Positions 51,305-60,156 of a stretch of DNA of 64,000 bases are shown here, piece by piece. Origin of the DNA: Palsa-504 sp963808615 (GTDB lineage Bacteria > Actinomycetota > Actinomycetes > Streptosporangiales > Streptosporangiaceae); assembly GCA_963808615.1 (NCBI GenBank), contig CAWEGV010000011.1, positions 868,001 to 932,000 of the forward strand. The letters are read 5' to 3'. The notes under the pieces are model-generated. The model was given only the letters and a program-made list of their open reading frames with translations. It ran no database searches and was not told the origin of the DNA. Each line of letters begins with the position of its first letter. The stretch's first letter is position 1. A program made the translations under genes and the position numbers.

Positions 51305-52668
51305 GAGCCCTCCGTCGAGATGAACACGTTCTTGGTCTCGGTGAACGCGTCGGGCGCGTCCGGCCCGAGCTCGCGGCCCAGCCCGGACTGCTTGAACCCG
51401 CCGAACGGCGTCCAGTAGCGCACAGAAGAATGCGAGTTCACCGACAGGTTGCCGCTCTCCACCGCCCGGGCCACCCGGATGGCCCGGGCCGCGTCCGACG
51501 TCCAGATCGAGCCGGACAGGCCGTACGGGGAGTCGTTCGCGAGGGAAACGGCCTCCGCTTCGTCCTCGAACGGCGTCACGGTCACCACCGGGCCGAACAC
51601 CTCTTCGGTGTAGGCCGGGTCGTCGGGCCGTACCGGGGCCAGCACGGTCGGCGGGTACCAGAACCCGGGCCCGGCCGGCGCGTGACCGCGGAACGCGACC
51701 GGCGCCCCGTCGGGAACAAACGACGCCACGTGCGCCCGGTGCGCGGCCGAGATCAGCGGGCCCATCTCGGTCGCCCCCGACGCGGGGTCGCCCACCGCGA
51801 CGCCCTTCACCGCGGGCTCGAGCAGCTGCATGAACCGGTCGATGACCGAGCGCTGCACCAGGATCCTGGACCGGGCGCAGCAGTCCTGGCCCGCGTTATC
51901 GAACACCGCGTACGGCGCGGTGGCCGCGGCCCGCTCCAGGTCGGCGTCGGCGAAGATGATGTTGGCGCTCTTGCCGCCCAGCTCTAGGGTGAGCCGCTTC
52001 ACCTGGCGCGCGCAGTCCGCCATGATCGAGCGTCCCACCTCGGTCGACCCGGTGAAGACGATCTTGCGTACCAGCGGATGGTCGACCAGCCGCTGCCCGA
52101 CCACGCTGCCCTTGCCCGGCAGCACGGTGAACACGCCCTCCGGCAGGCCCGCCTCCAACGCGAGCGAACCGATCCGCCTCGCGGTCAGCGGGGTCGCCTC
52201 GGCGGGCTTGGCCACGACGGTGCAGCCGGCGGCCAGCGCGGGCGCCATGCCCCAGGACAGGATCGGCATCGGGAAGTTCCACGGCACGATCAGCCCGACC
52301 ACCCCGACCGGCTCGTGGAAGGTGACGTTCAGCCCGCCGGGCACCGGGATCTGGCGGCCGCACAGGCGTTCCGGTGCCGCGGAGTAGTACAGCAGCACGT
52401 CCCGGACCTGTCCCGCCTCCCACCGGGCCGCGCCGACGGGATGCCCCGAGCCCGTCACCTCCAGCCCGGCCAGCTCCTCCGAAGCCGAGTCCACCGCCGC
52501 GGCGAATGCGCGCAGCAGCCGGGCCCGGTCCCCGGGCGCCACGGCGCGCCACGCCGGCCAAGCCGCCGCGGCCCGGGCAATGGCCTCATCGGTCTCCTCC
52601 GCCGAGGCCTGCGTCACCGTGGTGACCTGCTCCTCGGTGGCGGGATTGAGCACGGTGAACTGGGTCAT
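51301..52668 (-). CDS. Aldehyde dehydrogenase (PuuC-like)
   Basis: A 455-residue NAD(P)-dependent ALDH: VGLIVPWNFPMPILSWGMAP, GSTEVGRSIMADCARQVKRL, catalytic Glu in LTLELGGKSANIIF, catalytic Cys in NAGQDCCARSRILVQ, and FTETKNVFISTEGS C-terminus. The context (gamma-glutamyl ligase just upstream, SDR overlapping downstream, class I amidotransferase hydrolase in the cluster) suggests that it oxidises a gamma-glutamyl aminoaldehyde to the acid, as PuuC does. It starts 15 nt after the ligase gene. Confidence 0.9.
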   Translation of the reverse strand: MTQFTVLNPATEEQVTTVTQASAEETDEAIARAAAAWPAWRAVAPGDRARLLRAFAAAVDSASEELAGLEVTGSGHPVGAARWEAGQVRDVLLYYSAAPERLCGRQIPVPGGLNVTFHEPVGVVGLIVPWNFPMPILSWGMAPALAAGCTVVAKPAEATPLTARRIGSLALEAGLPEGVFTVLPGKGSVVGQRLVDHPLVRKIVFTGSTEVGRSIMADCARQVKRLTLELGGKSANIIFADADLERAAATAPYAVFDNAGQDCCARSRILVQRSVIDRFMQLLEPAVKGVAVGDPASGATEMGPLISAAHRAHVASFVPDGAPVAFRGHAPAGPGFWYPPTVLAPVRPDDPAYTEEVFGPVVTVTPFEDEAEAVSLANDSPYGLSGSIWTSDAARAIRVARAVESGNLSVNSHSSVRYWTPFGGFKQSGLGRELGPDAPDAFTETKNVFISTEGS

Positions 52669-52683
52669 GCGCGGCCCTTCTCC

Positions 52684-54066
52684 CTACAGGCGCTCGAACC
52701 CGCGCCGCAGCTCCCAGTCGGTCACCGCGGCGTCGTACGCGGCCAGCTCGACCCGGGCGTAGTTGGTGTAGTGCTCAACCACCTCCGCACCGAACGCCTC
52801 CCTGGCCAGCTGGCTCTTCTGCCACAGGTCCATGGCGTCGCACAGGGTCTCAGGGACGCGCACGCTGGTGTCGGTGTAGGCGTTGCCGGTGAACGGCGAC
52901 TCGAGGGGCAGCTCGCGGTCGATGCCGTGCAGGCCCGCCGCGATCATCGCGGCCAGGGCCAGGTAAGGGTTCACGTCCCCGCCGGGCGTCCGGTTCTCCA
53001 CCCGCAGCGAAGGACCGTGCCCGACCAGGCGGAGCGCGCAGGTGCGGTTGTCCGGGCCCCAGCGCACCGCCGTGGGCGCGAAGCTGCCCGCCACGTAGCG
53101 CTTGTAGGAGTTGATGTTGGGCGCGTAGCACAGCGTCAGGTCGCGTAGCGCGGCCAGCTGGCCGGCCAGGAAGTGCTCGCCGAGCGGCGACAGGCCGTAC
53201 GGCCCGTCGCCGGCCAGCACCAGGTCCCCGTCAGTGCCGCGCAGTGACAGGTGAATGTGGCACGAGTTGCCCTCACGCTCGTTCGGCTTGGCCATGAACG
53301 TGATGCTCATGCCCTCCTGGGCGGCGATCTCTTTGGCGCCGGTCTTGTAGATCGAGTGGTTGTCGCAGGTGGTCATCACGTCGGCGTAGCGGAACGCGAT
53401 CTCGTGCTGGCCGAGGTTGCATTCGCCCTTGGCCGACTCCACGTACATGCCGGCCTCGGACATCCCGTTGCGGATCCGGCGCAGCAGCGGTTCGATCCGT
53501 CCCGTGCCCAGGATCGAGTAGTCCACGTTGTACTGGTTGGCCGGAACGAGGTCGCGGTACTGCTTGCCCGCCGCCTGCTCGTAGGTGTCCTGGTAGACGA
53601 TGAACTCAAGCTCGGTCCCGGCCATCGCGATCCAGCCGCGCTCGGCCAGCCTCGCGGTCTGCGCCGCCAGGATCTGCCGCGGTGAGGCCACCACCGGCGC
53701 GTCGTCCAGCCAGGTCAGATTCGCGAGCACCAGTGCCGAGCCGTCGTTCCAGGGGAGCAGGCGCAGCGTGCTCATGTCGGGCACCATCACGAAGTCGCCG
53801 TAGCCGAGGTCCCAGGACGACATGGCGTACCCGTCGACCGTGTTCATGTCCACGTCCACCGCGAGCAGGTAGTTGCAGCCCTCGGAATGGTGCTCAACCA
53901 CCTCCTCCAGGAAGTACTCCGCCGACAGGCGCTTGCCCTGCAGCCGGCCCTGCATGTCGGTGAAGGCCAGCACCACCGTGTCGATCTCGCCTGTGCCGAC
54001 CGCGGCGCGCAGCTGGTCCAGGGTCAGCTGCCCGCGCCGCGCACCGCCCTTACCGGCCGCCATCAT
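52684..54066 (-). CDS. Glutamine synthetase family ligase (gamma-glutamylamine synthetase, PuuA/GlnA3-GlnA4-like)
   Basis: A 460-residue GS-fold enzyme: VVLAFTDMQGRLQGKRLSAE, EHHSEGCNYLLAVDVDMNT, metal and glutamate site GTELEFIVYQD, YVESAKGECNLGQHEIAFRY, FMAKPNEREGNSCHIHLSLR, APTAVRWGPDNRTCALRLVG, NPYLALAAMIAAGLHGIDRE. It lacks the adenylylation tyrosine motif of ordinary GSI, as do PuuA and streptomycete GlnA3/GlnA4, which join glutamate to polyamines or ethanolamine. Its ATG overlaps the permease stop (54063-54066). The substrate is probably the amine brought in by that permease. Confidence 0.85.
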   Translation of the reverse strand: MMAAGKGGARRGQLTLDQLRAAVGTGEIDTVVLAFTDMQGRLQGKRLSAEYFLEEVVEHHSEGCNYLLAVDVDMNTVDGYAMSSWDLGYGDFVMVPDMSTLRLLPWNDGSALVLANLTWLDDAPVVASPRQILAAQTARLAERGWIAMAGTELEFIVYQDTYEQAAGKQYRDLVPANQYNVDYSILGTGRIEPLLRRIRNGMSEAGMYVESAKGECNLGQHEIAFRYADVMTTCDNHSIYKTGAKEIAAQEGMSITFMAKPNEREGNSCHIHLSLRGTDGDLVLAGDGPYGLSPLGEHFLAGQLAALRDLTLCYAPNINSYKRYVAGSFAPTAVRWGPDNRTCALRLVGHGPSLRVENRTPGGDVNPYLALAAMIAAGLHGIDRELPLESPFTGNAYTDTSVRVPETLCDAMDLWQKSQLAREAFGAEVVEHYTNYARVELAAYDAAVTDWELRRGFERL

Positions 54067-55610
54067 GACGACAGCTCTTGCTCGATGGCGGCCAGTTCCT
54101 CAGGCGAGCCCTGGACCCTGGGCCCGGTGAACCAGTTCTTCGCCGAGACCAGCCAGTAGATGCCCGCGAAGCCGATCACCACGGCCACCGCGATGCTCGC
54201 GTAGTTGAACGTGACCCAGTTGATGGGGCCAGCCTGCGGGAGCATGAACAGGAAGAAGATGAACACCACCCAGACCACGGCCGTCCAGCCGACCACGTAG
54301 CTCCACCGGCCCAGGTGCCAGGGCCCGCGATTGAAGTTCTCGCCCTGCCGCAGCCGCAGGTACGTCGGTATCACGTACGCGACGTACAGGCCGATGACCG
54401 CGATCGAAACGACCGCGCCGTAGGCCGCGGCGTTCCACAGGTACGGCAGCCCGAGGATCAGCGCGCCGCCCGCCGCCAGCCAGATCGCGTTGGTCGGCGT
54501 CCTGGTCCGCTTGTTCACCCGGTGCCAGAAGTTTGACCCGGGCAGCGCGCCGTCCCGAGAGAACGCGTAGATCATCCGCGAGTTCGCCGTCACCGACGAC
54601 ATGCCGCAGAACAGCTGGGCGCCGATCGCCACCAGCAGCAGCAGTTCGGCGCCGGTCCGCCCGATCGAGTCGATCCAGATCTGGCCCGGCGCGACATTCC
54701 CCGCCGTCGCCTCACCCACGTAGTTCGCCTTCTGGATCGCGAACGTCAGGCCGATCAGCAGCACCCAGCCCGCGATCAGCGAGACCAGGATCGACATGAC
54801 GATGCCGCGCGGGCCGCTGCGCGCGGCGTTATGCGTCTCCTCCGTCATGTGCGCCGAGGCGTCGTACCCGGTGAAGGTGTACTGGGCCATCAGCAGCCCG
54901 ACCGGCAGGATGTACCACCAGCCGATGTTGAGTCCGGACAGGTTATACAGGCCGGTGAACACGAACTTGGGCGAGGCATGGTGCACGCCCGCCTTCAGGC
55001 CGAACGTCACCGCTCCCACGATGATCAGCACGCCGGCGATGTGCCACCAGACGCTGACGTTGTTCAGCAGCGCCACCAGCCGGATCCCGAACTGGTTCAT
55101 GATGGCGTGCAGCAGCAGCACCGCGGCGTAGATCACGATCGTGTGCCAGTGCGTGGTGTAGTCGAAGCCGAACCACAGGTTCAACAGGAAGTTGATGAAG
55201 AACGCGGCGCCGAAGTCGATGCCGGCGGTGACCGCCACCTGGCCCAGGAAGTTGAACCAGCCGGTGAACCAGGACCAGGCGGGGCCGTGCCGGGGCGCGA
55301 GCTTGGCCGCCCAGTAGTACAGGCCGCCGGCGGTCGGGAAGCTGGAGCAGACCTCGGCCATGGCCAGCCCCACCATTAGGGTCATGATCCCGACGAACGG
55401 CCAGCCCCAGACGATGATGGCGGGGCCGCCTACCAGCATGCCGAAGTAGAACACGGTCAGGCAGCCGGACAGGATCGAGATGATCGTGAACGACACGGCG
55501 AAGTTCGAGAACCCCGACATCCGCCTGCGAAGCTCCTGCGCGTAGCCAAGCTCGTGAAGCTTGCGTTCGTCCTCGCTCACCGTCGTCACGGCGGCTGTGT
55601 CGTCGGCCAT
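54063..55610 (-). CDS. APC family amino acid/amine permease
   Basis: A 515-residue membrane protein with about 12 helices. Family features: LHELGYAQELRRRMSGFSNF amphipathic start, AVSFTIISILSGCLTVFYFG, FPTAGGLYYWAAKLAPRHGP (the consensus loop), YTFTGYDASAHMTEETHNAA, and MIYAFSRDGALPGSNFWHRV. It belongs to the GABA/amine-type branch. GGGGAGATCGC precedes ATG 55610. First gene of the permease-ligase-ALDH-SDR operon, downstream of a possible operator (55657-55672). Confidence 0.9.
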   Translation of the reverse strand: MADDTAAVTTVSEDERKLHELGYAQELRRRMSGFSNFAVSFTIISILSGCLTVFYFGMLVGGPAIIVWGWPFVGIMTLMVGLAMAEVCSSFPTAGGLYYWAAKLAPRHGPAWSWFTGWFNFLGQVAVTAGIDFGAAFFINFLLNLWFGFDYTTHWHTIVIYAAVLLLHAIMNQFGIRLVALLNNVSVWWHIAGVLIIVGAVTFGLKAGVHHASPKFVFTGLYNLSGLNIGWWYILPVGLLMAQYTFTGYDASAHMTEETHNAARSGPRGIVMSILVSLIAGWVLLIGLTFAIQKANYVGEATAGNVAPGQIWIDSIGRTGAELLLLVAIGAQLFCGMSSVTANSRMIYAFSRDGALPGSNFWHRVNKRTRTPTNAIWLAAGGALILGLPYLWNAAAYGAVVSIAVIGLYVAYVIPTYLRLRQGENFNRGPWHLGRWSYVVGWTAVVWVVFIFFLFMLPQAGPINWVTFNYASIAVAVVIGFAGIYWLVSAKNWFTGPRVQGSPEELAAIEQELSS

Positions 55611-55656
55611 GCGATCTCCCCTGGGCCAAAGTCAAATATGGCTGGAACTAGTCCAT

Positions 55657-55672
55657 TGAATGAACGTATTCA
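55657..55672. promoter_or_regulatory. Possible operator TGAAT-N6-ATTCA
   Basis: TGAAT (55657-55661) and ATTCA (55668-55672) are perfect 5-bp inverted arms 47-62 nt upstream of the permease start. A GntR-type regulator is encoded next to it. The arms are short, so chance is possible. Confidence 0.35.
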
Positions 55673-55822
55673 CCCACTGCGTCAGGGACCGTGTCAAGGG
55701 GGCCGCGCCCCACCCCACAGCCACGTCGTGGTGACAACCACGAGGTTGGCCGCCAGGCCCCTGAGCCTCATGGATTCACGACCTGTAGCCGGGCGGTCAG
55801 GCCGCGGAGTCGTGCGGCTGCT

Positions 55823-56557
55823 TCAGGAGTCGCCGAGGAATCCGCGCAGCAGCGCCGCGGTGCCCGCCACGTGCTCGGCCATGGCCCGCCGGGCCCGCTC
55901 GGGATCGCCGGCCAGGATAGCCCGCACGATGCCCGCGTGCTGGACGTTGGCGTGCTCGAGATTCCGCTCCAGCATGGGAATGGCGTTGAGCAGGTCGGCC
56001 AGCCGGACCCGGGCCTCGACCACGCTCGCGGTCAGCTGAGGCGAGCCCGCCGCGTCCGCGATGGCCAGGTGCAGCCGCGTGTCCGCCTGCCGGTACCCGG
56101 ACACGCCGCAGTCCTGCATGGTGGCCAGGGCCTCGGCCAGGTTCTCGCGCTGCTGCCTGGTCAGGCTGGCCTGGGCCGCCATCTCGGCTGCGCCGGTCTC
56201 CACCACCCGCCGGAACATCAGCGCGTCGTCGAGCCCGGCGCCCATGTCCCGCGCGGTGCGGGTGAGTTCGTCCTGGACCATGGGTTCCGGCGTGCGGATG
56301 ATGAACGTGCCGCCGAACCTGCCCCGCTTGGTCTCGACGTACCCGGCCGCGGCCAGCTCGCGCAGTGCCTCGCGCAGCGTGATCCGGCTGACCCCGAGCC
56401 TGCGGGTCAGCTCCCGCTCCGGAGGTAGCCTGTCACCCGGGGCGTACACGCCCAGCTTGACGCCCTCGAGCAGCCGCTCGACGGTCTCCTCGAAGGCGTT
56501 CCCCGTCCGCACCGCGCGGAATACCGCGGCGATGATGGCGGGCGACCCTCCCGGCAC
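55823..56557 (-). CDS. GntR/FadR family transcriptional regulator
   Basis: A 244-residue regulator: winged helix from about residue 15 (ETVERLLEGVKLGVYAPGDR, LGVSRITLREALRELAAAGY, RGRFGGTFI) and a FadR-type (FCD) effector domain with metal-site histidines/acidics (FRRVVETGAAEMAAQA, QADTRLHLAIADAAGS, HAGIVRAILAGD, RRAMAEHV). It probably represses the permease-ligase-ALDH-SDR operon, released by a pathway compound. GTG 56557 with AGGAGT seven bases upstream is preferred to GTG 56596. It follows the puuD-like gene closely on the same strand. Confidence 0.9.
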   Translation of the reverse strand: MPGGSPAIIAAVFRAVRTGNAFEETVERLLEGVKLGVYAPGDRLPPERELTRRLGVSRITLREALRELAAAGYVETKRGRFGGTFIIRTPEPMVQDELTRTARDMGAGLDDALMFRRVVETGAAEMAAQASLTRQQRENLAEALATMQDCGVSGYRQADTRLHLAIADAAGSPQLTASVVEARVRLADLLNAIPMLERNLEHANVQHAGIVRAILAGDPERARRAMAEHVAGTAALLRGFLGDS

Positions 56558-56616
56558 GGTGGTGACTCCTGATCGCCGGTGCTGTGCTCTGCGCACACAA
56601 CACGTACGCCAGAAGA

Positions 56617-57378
56617 TTAGACCATGGGTGCAAGTACCTCAGCCCGGGCACTGGCCCGGCCGGCTGCGGCACTGACCAGAGCGGTGAACACCCGCATGTC
56701 AGTGCCTTGCTCGGGGTGCCACTGCACGCCGAGCACGAACCCGGACAGGCCGTCCAGGGCCGAAGGCCCGGCCTCGACCGCCTCGATGGTGCCGTCTTCT
56801 TCCCACGCGACCGCCTTGAGCCCATCGCCGAGCAGGTCGACGGCCTGGTGGTGGTGAGTCGGCACGTCAAAGTGCCCGTCATCGGGAATGATCCCGGCCA
56901 GCAGGCTGCCCGGGCTGACCCGCACCTTGTGCCGTCCGTACTTGCCCTGCCCGCCGCTGTGCCGGCCATGACCGATCAGGTCCGGGATGTGCTGATGCAA
57001 GGTGCCGCCCCTGACCACGTTCAGCACCTGCATGCCCCGGCAGATGGCGAGCAACGGCACGCCCAGGCTCAGCGCCGCGCCGGTCATGGCGAACTCCCAT
57101 GCATCCCTGACCGGCCCCGGGACCTGCGTCTCGGGGTGCCGCGCCGCGCCGTACCGTTCCGGCTCGATGTCCGGGCCGCCCGGGACCACCAGGCCGTCCA
57201 GCCCCGCGACGGCCATGGCCGCTTCTTCGCTATCTCCGCCCGGCGGCAGCATCACCGGCCGTCCGCCGCTGCGCCGCACAGCCTCCACATAGACCGCTGG
57301 AAGCATCGCCGCCCGCGCCGACCAGCTCCGCCAGGTGGCGTGATCGTCGTACGTGGTGATGCCAATGACCGGCGTCAT
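56617..57378 (-). CDS. Gamma-glutamyl-gamma-aminobutyrate hydrolase family protein (PuuD-like)
   Basis: A 253-residue class I glutamine amidotransferase-fold hydrolase: MTPVIGITTYDDHATWRSWS, GLDGLVVPGGPDIEPERYG, catalytic Cys in LLAICRGMQVLNVVRGGTLH, VPTHHHQAVDLLGDGLKAVA, catalytic His/Glu in VLGVQWHPEQGTDMRVF. PuuD removes glutamate from gamma-Glu-GABA, the last step of gamma-glutamylated amine breakdown. First in the minus-strand run before the GntR gene. An inverted repeat (57450-57489) lies 72 nt upstream. Confidence 0.9.
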   Translation of the reverse strand: MTPVIGITTYDDHATWRSWSARAAMLPAVYVEAVRRSGGRPVMLPPGGDSEEAAMAVAGLDGLVVPGGPDIEPERYGAARHPETQVPGPVRDAWEFAMTGAALSLGVPLLAICRGMQVLNVVRGGTLHQHIPDLIGHGRHSGGQGKYGRHKVRVSPGSLLAGIIPDDGHFDVPTHHHQAVDLLGDGLKAVAWEEDGTIEAVEAGPSALDGLSGFVLGVQWHPEQGTDMRVFTALVSAAAGRASARAEVLAPMV

Positions 57379-57795
57379 AGTTCCCCTTTGAACTGAGCCT
57401 GAGCCCGCTACCCGTAAAGATCTTGATTATTCCGAACGATCCTGGGTTCGTCGTCACCCTCCGTAGGCACGGATCCCGTGGGTGACGACTCGACCGTTGC
57501 GGTTTCAAGAACCAGGTTAGCAGTGTTTCACCCGGTGTTCCGGCACATTATTCAAGTCACGTTCTGTTCCTGCTTGATTGTTAATCGTAGGACATCGGTT
57601 GTTTTCTCGCCCGCCGACCGCGAAAACCGTCACGCACCGTAGCGCCACAATGGCGCCGTAGGAGCCAGCGCGGGCCCTCGACGCGCCTGTCGCTTTCGTG
57701 CGCTACTGTCTCTTGCCCCGGGACATTACGGCTTGACCTGATCCAATGTCTCGTATCAGCATGTGATAACAGACCTTCAACGGGGACAGCGGGGC
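57379..57795. other. Divergent promoter region, puuD-like and LuxR genes
   Basis: About 417 bases, with a less GC-rich part at 57500-57620 where promoters are likely. It includes the 10-bp inverted repeat at 57450-57489. No gene supported. Confidence 0.5.
57450..57489. promoter_or_regulatory. Perfect 10-bp inverted repeat
   Basis: GTCGTCACCC (57450-57459) and GGGTGACGAC (57480-57489), spacer 20 nt. It overlaps a shorter CGAAC/GTTCG repeat (57433-57450). It lies 72-111 nt upstream of the puuD-like start: an operator or an mRNA leader structure. Confidence 0.5.
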
Positions 57796-60054
57796 ATGGA
57801 CGATTCAGACGTGCGTCAGCGAGCCGGTGGGATGTACCGCGTCCCGCCGGCCTTCGAGCTTGTCGGGGCGAAACTACGCCGGCCGGTGACCCGGCCCGGC
57901 ACCATCCGCCGGGCGGCGCTGATCGAACGGCTGATGGGGGAGGACTCCGGCCCGATCGTGTCGGTGGTCGCGCCTGCCGGGTACGGGAAAACCACACTGC
58001 TGGCGCAGTGGGCCGAGGGTCACGGCCGCGTCTTCGCCTGGGTGTCGCTCGATGAGCACGACAACGATCCGAAGGTCCTGCTCACGTACGTGACGCAGGC
58101 GCTGGACGCGATCCAGCCGGTGGGCGCGCGGGTATTCGAGGCGCTGGCCTCCCCGGTGAGCTCGGTACCCGGCTCGGTCGTGCCCAGGCTCGGCACGGCG
58201 TTCGCGTCGATGACCACACCGGTCGTGCTGGTGCTCGATGACGCGCACGTGCTGGCCAACCGGGTGTGCCAGGCCGCGCTGTCAGTGCTGGCCGACCACG
58301 TGCCTAAGGGGTCTCGGCTGGTGCTGGTCAGCCGGACCGAGCCGCCGCTGCGGATGGCGCGGCTGCGCGCCGAGGGCCGGGTCACCGAGATCGGCCCGGT
58401 TGACCTGTCGCTCACCGCGGAGCAGGCCGGGCCGCTGCTGCGCAACGCCGGGGTGGCGCTGGACGCGGATGAGGTGGCGGTGCTGCAGCGCCGGACCGAG
58501 GGATGGCCCGCCGGGCTGTACCTGGCCGCGCTGGCCATCCGGGCGGGCGGCTCGCTGCCCGGTGCGGCCGGATCGTTCGGCGGCGATGACCGGTTCGTCG
58601 CCGAGTACCTGGAGTCGGAGTTCCTGGCCCGGATCTCGGCGCGGGACCGGGAATTCCTGACCCGGTCCGCGGTCCTGGAGCGGTTGTCCGGCCCGCTGTG
58701 CGAGGCGGTGCTCGACCGGCCCGGCGCGGCCGAGGACCTGGCCGGGCTGGCCCGGTCCAACCTGCTGCTGGTGCCGCTGGACCGGCGGGGGCAGTGGTAC
58801 CGCTACCACCACCTGTTCCGGGACATGCTGCTCGCCGAGCTGGAACACACCGAGCCCGAGCTGCTCCCGCTGCTGCGCCGCCGTGCCACGAGCTGGTACC
58901 TGCGCCATGACCGGCCCGAGGAGGCTCTGGAGTACTCCATGGCCGCCGGAGACGTCGAGGAGGCGGCCCGCCTGACCGAGCAACTCACGCTGCTGACCTA
59001 CCGGCAGGCCCGGATCGCCACCCTGCAGCGGTGGTTCGGATGGCTGGAGGACCGGGGCGCGATCGAAGGACATCCGCTGGTCGCGCTGTGGGCCTCGATC
59101 CTCGCCGCCTCGGTGGGGCGGCCCGCCGAGGCCGAGCGGTGGGCCAACATCGTCGATCGATGGCTGGACGGGGACGGCGCCAGGCCACCCGGCCCTGATG
59201 TCCAGGCGTGGGCTGCGGTGGTCAGAGCCCTGCTGTGCCGTCACGGGGTCCAGCGGATGCGCGCCGACGCCGACGAGGCGGTCCGGCGGTGCGGCGAGGC
59301 CGGCATCGTGGCCCCGGTAGCTCCGCTCCTGCAGGGGATCGCGCGTGTCCTGTGCGGTGACCTCGACGGCGGCGACGCACGCACCTGCGATGCCATTGCC
59401 ATCGGAGAGATCGGAGCGCCGGATGTCCTCGCGGTCGCGTTGTGCGAACGGGCGCTGCTGGCGATGGTCCGCGGCGAGTGGAGCCGGGCCGAGGACCTGG
59501 CCGGCCAGGCCCGCGTCACCCTGGATTCGGCGGGGATCGAGCATCCGCTCGCCTGCGCGGTGCACGCCCGCGTGGCCGTGCACCGCGGCGATATCCCGGC
59601 GGCGCGGCATGAACTCACCGGCGCCCAGCGCCTCGGGCCCTTGCTGACCTACGCGCAGCCGCATCTGGCCGTTCAGACTCGGATCGAGCTCATCCGTGTC
59701 TACCTGGCGCTCGCCGATATAGCCGGGGCCAGGACGCAGTTGCGGGAGATCGATGGGGTGCTCAAGCGCCGGCTCGATCTGGGCACCCTGACCGATGAGG
59801 TGCAGGCGCTCAGGGCCCGGCTGCCGGCCGCGCGCGCTCCGGCTTCGGTCAAGGCCTCGGCCCTGACCACCGCCGAACTGCGTGTCGTACCGCTGCTGGC
59901 CACTCACCTGTCGTTCCCGGAGATCGGCGCGGAGCTGTTCCTGTCGCCGCACACGGTCAAGTCGCAAGCCATGTCGCTGTACCGCAAGCTGGAGGCCTCC
60001 TCGCGCAGCCAGGCGGTGGCCCGGTGCCGGGAGCTGGGCCTGCTGGAGGCCTGA
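57796..60054 (+). CDS. LuxR family regulator with N-terminal STAND ATPase (MalT/LAL-like)
   Basis: A 752-residue activator. N-terminal FELVGAKLRRPVTRPGTIRR then P-loop VAPAGYGKTTLLAQWAE near residue 58, AWVSLDEHDNDPKVLLTYV, VVLVLDDAHVLAN (Walker B), and FVAEYLESEFLARISARDRE, the MalT-type NTPase. Helical repeats follow (about 330-670). The C-terminal LuxR domain is SALTTAELRVVPLLATHLSF, PEIGAELFLSPHTVKSQAMS, LYRKLEASSRSQAV. Such proteins sense a small ligand through the repeats. ATG 57796 has GGGGACAG upstream; GTG 57763 is an alternative. It may activate the adjacent divergent cluster. Confidence 0.9.
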   Translation: MDDSDVRQRAGGMYRVPPAFELVGAKLRRPVTRPGTIRRAALIERLMGEDSGPIVSVVAPAGYGKTTLLAQWAEGHGRVFAWVSLDEHDNDPKVLLTYVTQALDAIQPVGARVFEALASPVSSVPGSVVPRLGTAFASMTTPVVLVLDDAHVLANRVCQAALSVLADHVPKGSRLVLVSRTEPPLRMARLRAEGRVTEIGPVDLSLTAEQAGPLLRNAGVALDADEVAVLQRRTEGWPAGLYLAALAIRAGGSLPGAAGSFGGDDRFVAEYLESEFLARISARDREFLTRSAVLERLSGPLCEAVLDRPGAAEDLAGLARSNLLLVPLDRRGQWYRYHHLFRDMLLAELEHTEPELLPLLRRRATSWYLRHDRPEEALEYSMAAGDVEEAARLTEQLTLLTYRQARIATLQRWFGWLEDRGAIEGHPLVALWASILAASVGRPAEAERWANIVDRWLDGDGARPPGPDVQAWAAVVRALLCRHGVQRMRADADEAVRRCGEAGIVAPVAPLLQGIARVLCGDLDGGDARTCDAIAIGEIGAPDVLAVALCERALLAMVRGEWSRAEDLAGQARVTLDSAGIEHPLACAVHARVAVHRGDIPAARHELTGAQRLGPLLTYAQPHLAVQTRIELIRVYLALADIAGARTQLREIDGVLKRRLDLGTLTDEVQALRARLPAARAPASVKASALTTAELRVVPLLATHLSFPEIGAELFLSPHTVKSQAMSLYRKLEASSRSQAVARCRELGLLEA

Positions 60055-60156
60055 GGACCAGTCCCGCTGGTGCTGCTGAGGCTGTCCGCGATGACGGTCA
60101 GCACCGCTGCATGCCCATGACCGTGGCTTGAACCGGGACCGGGTTAGGGTGAGCAG

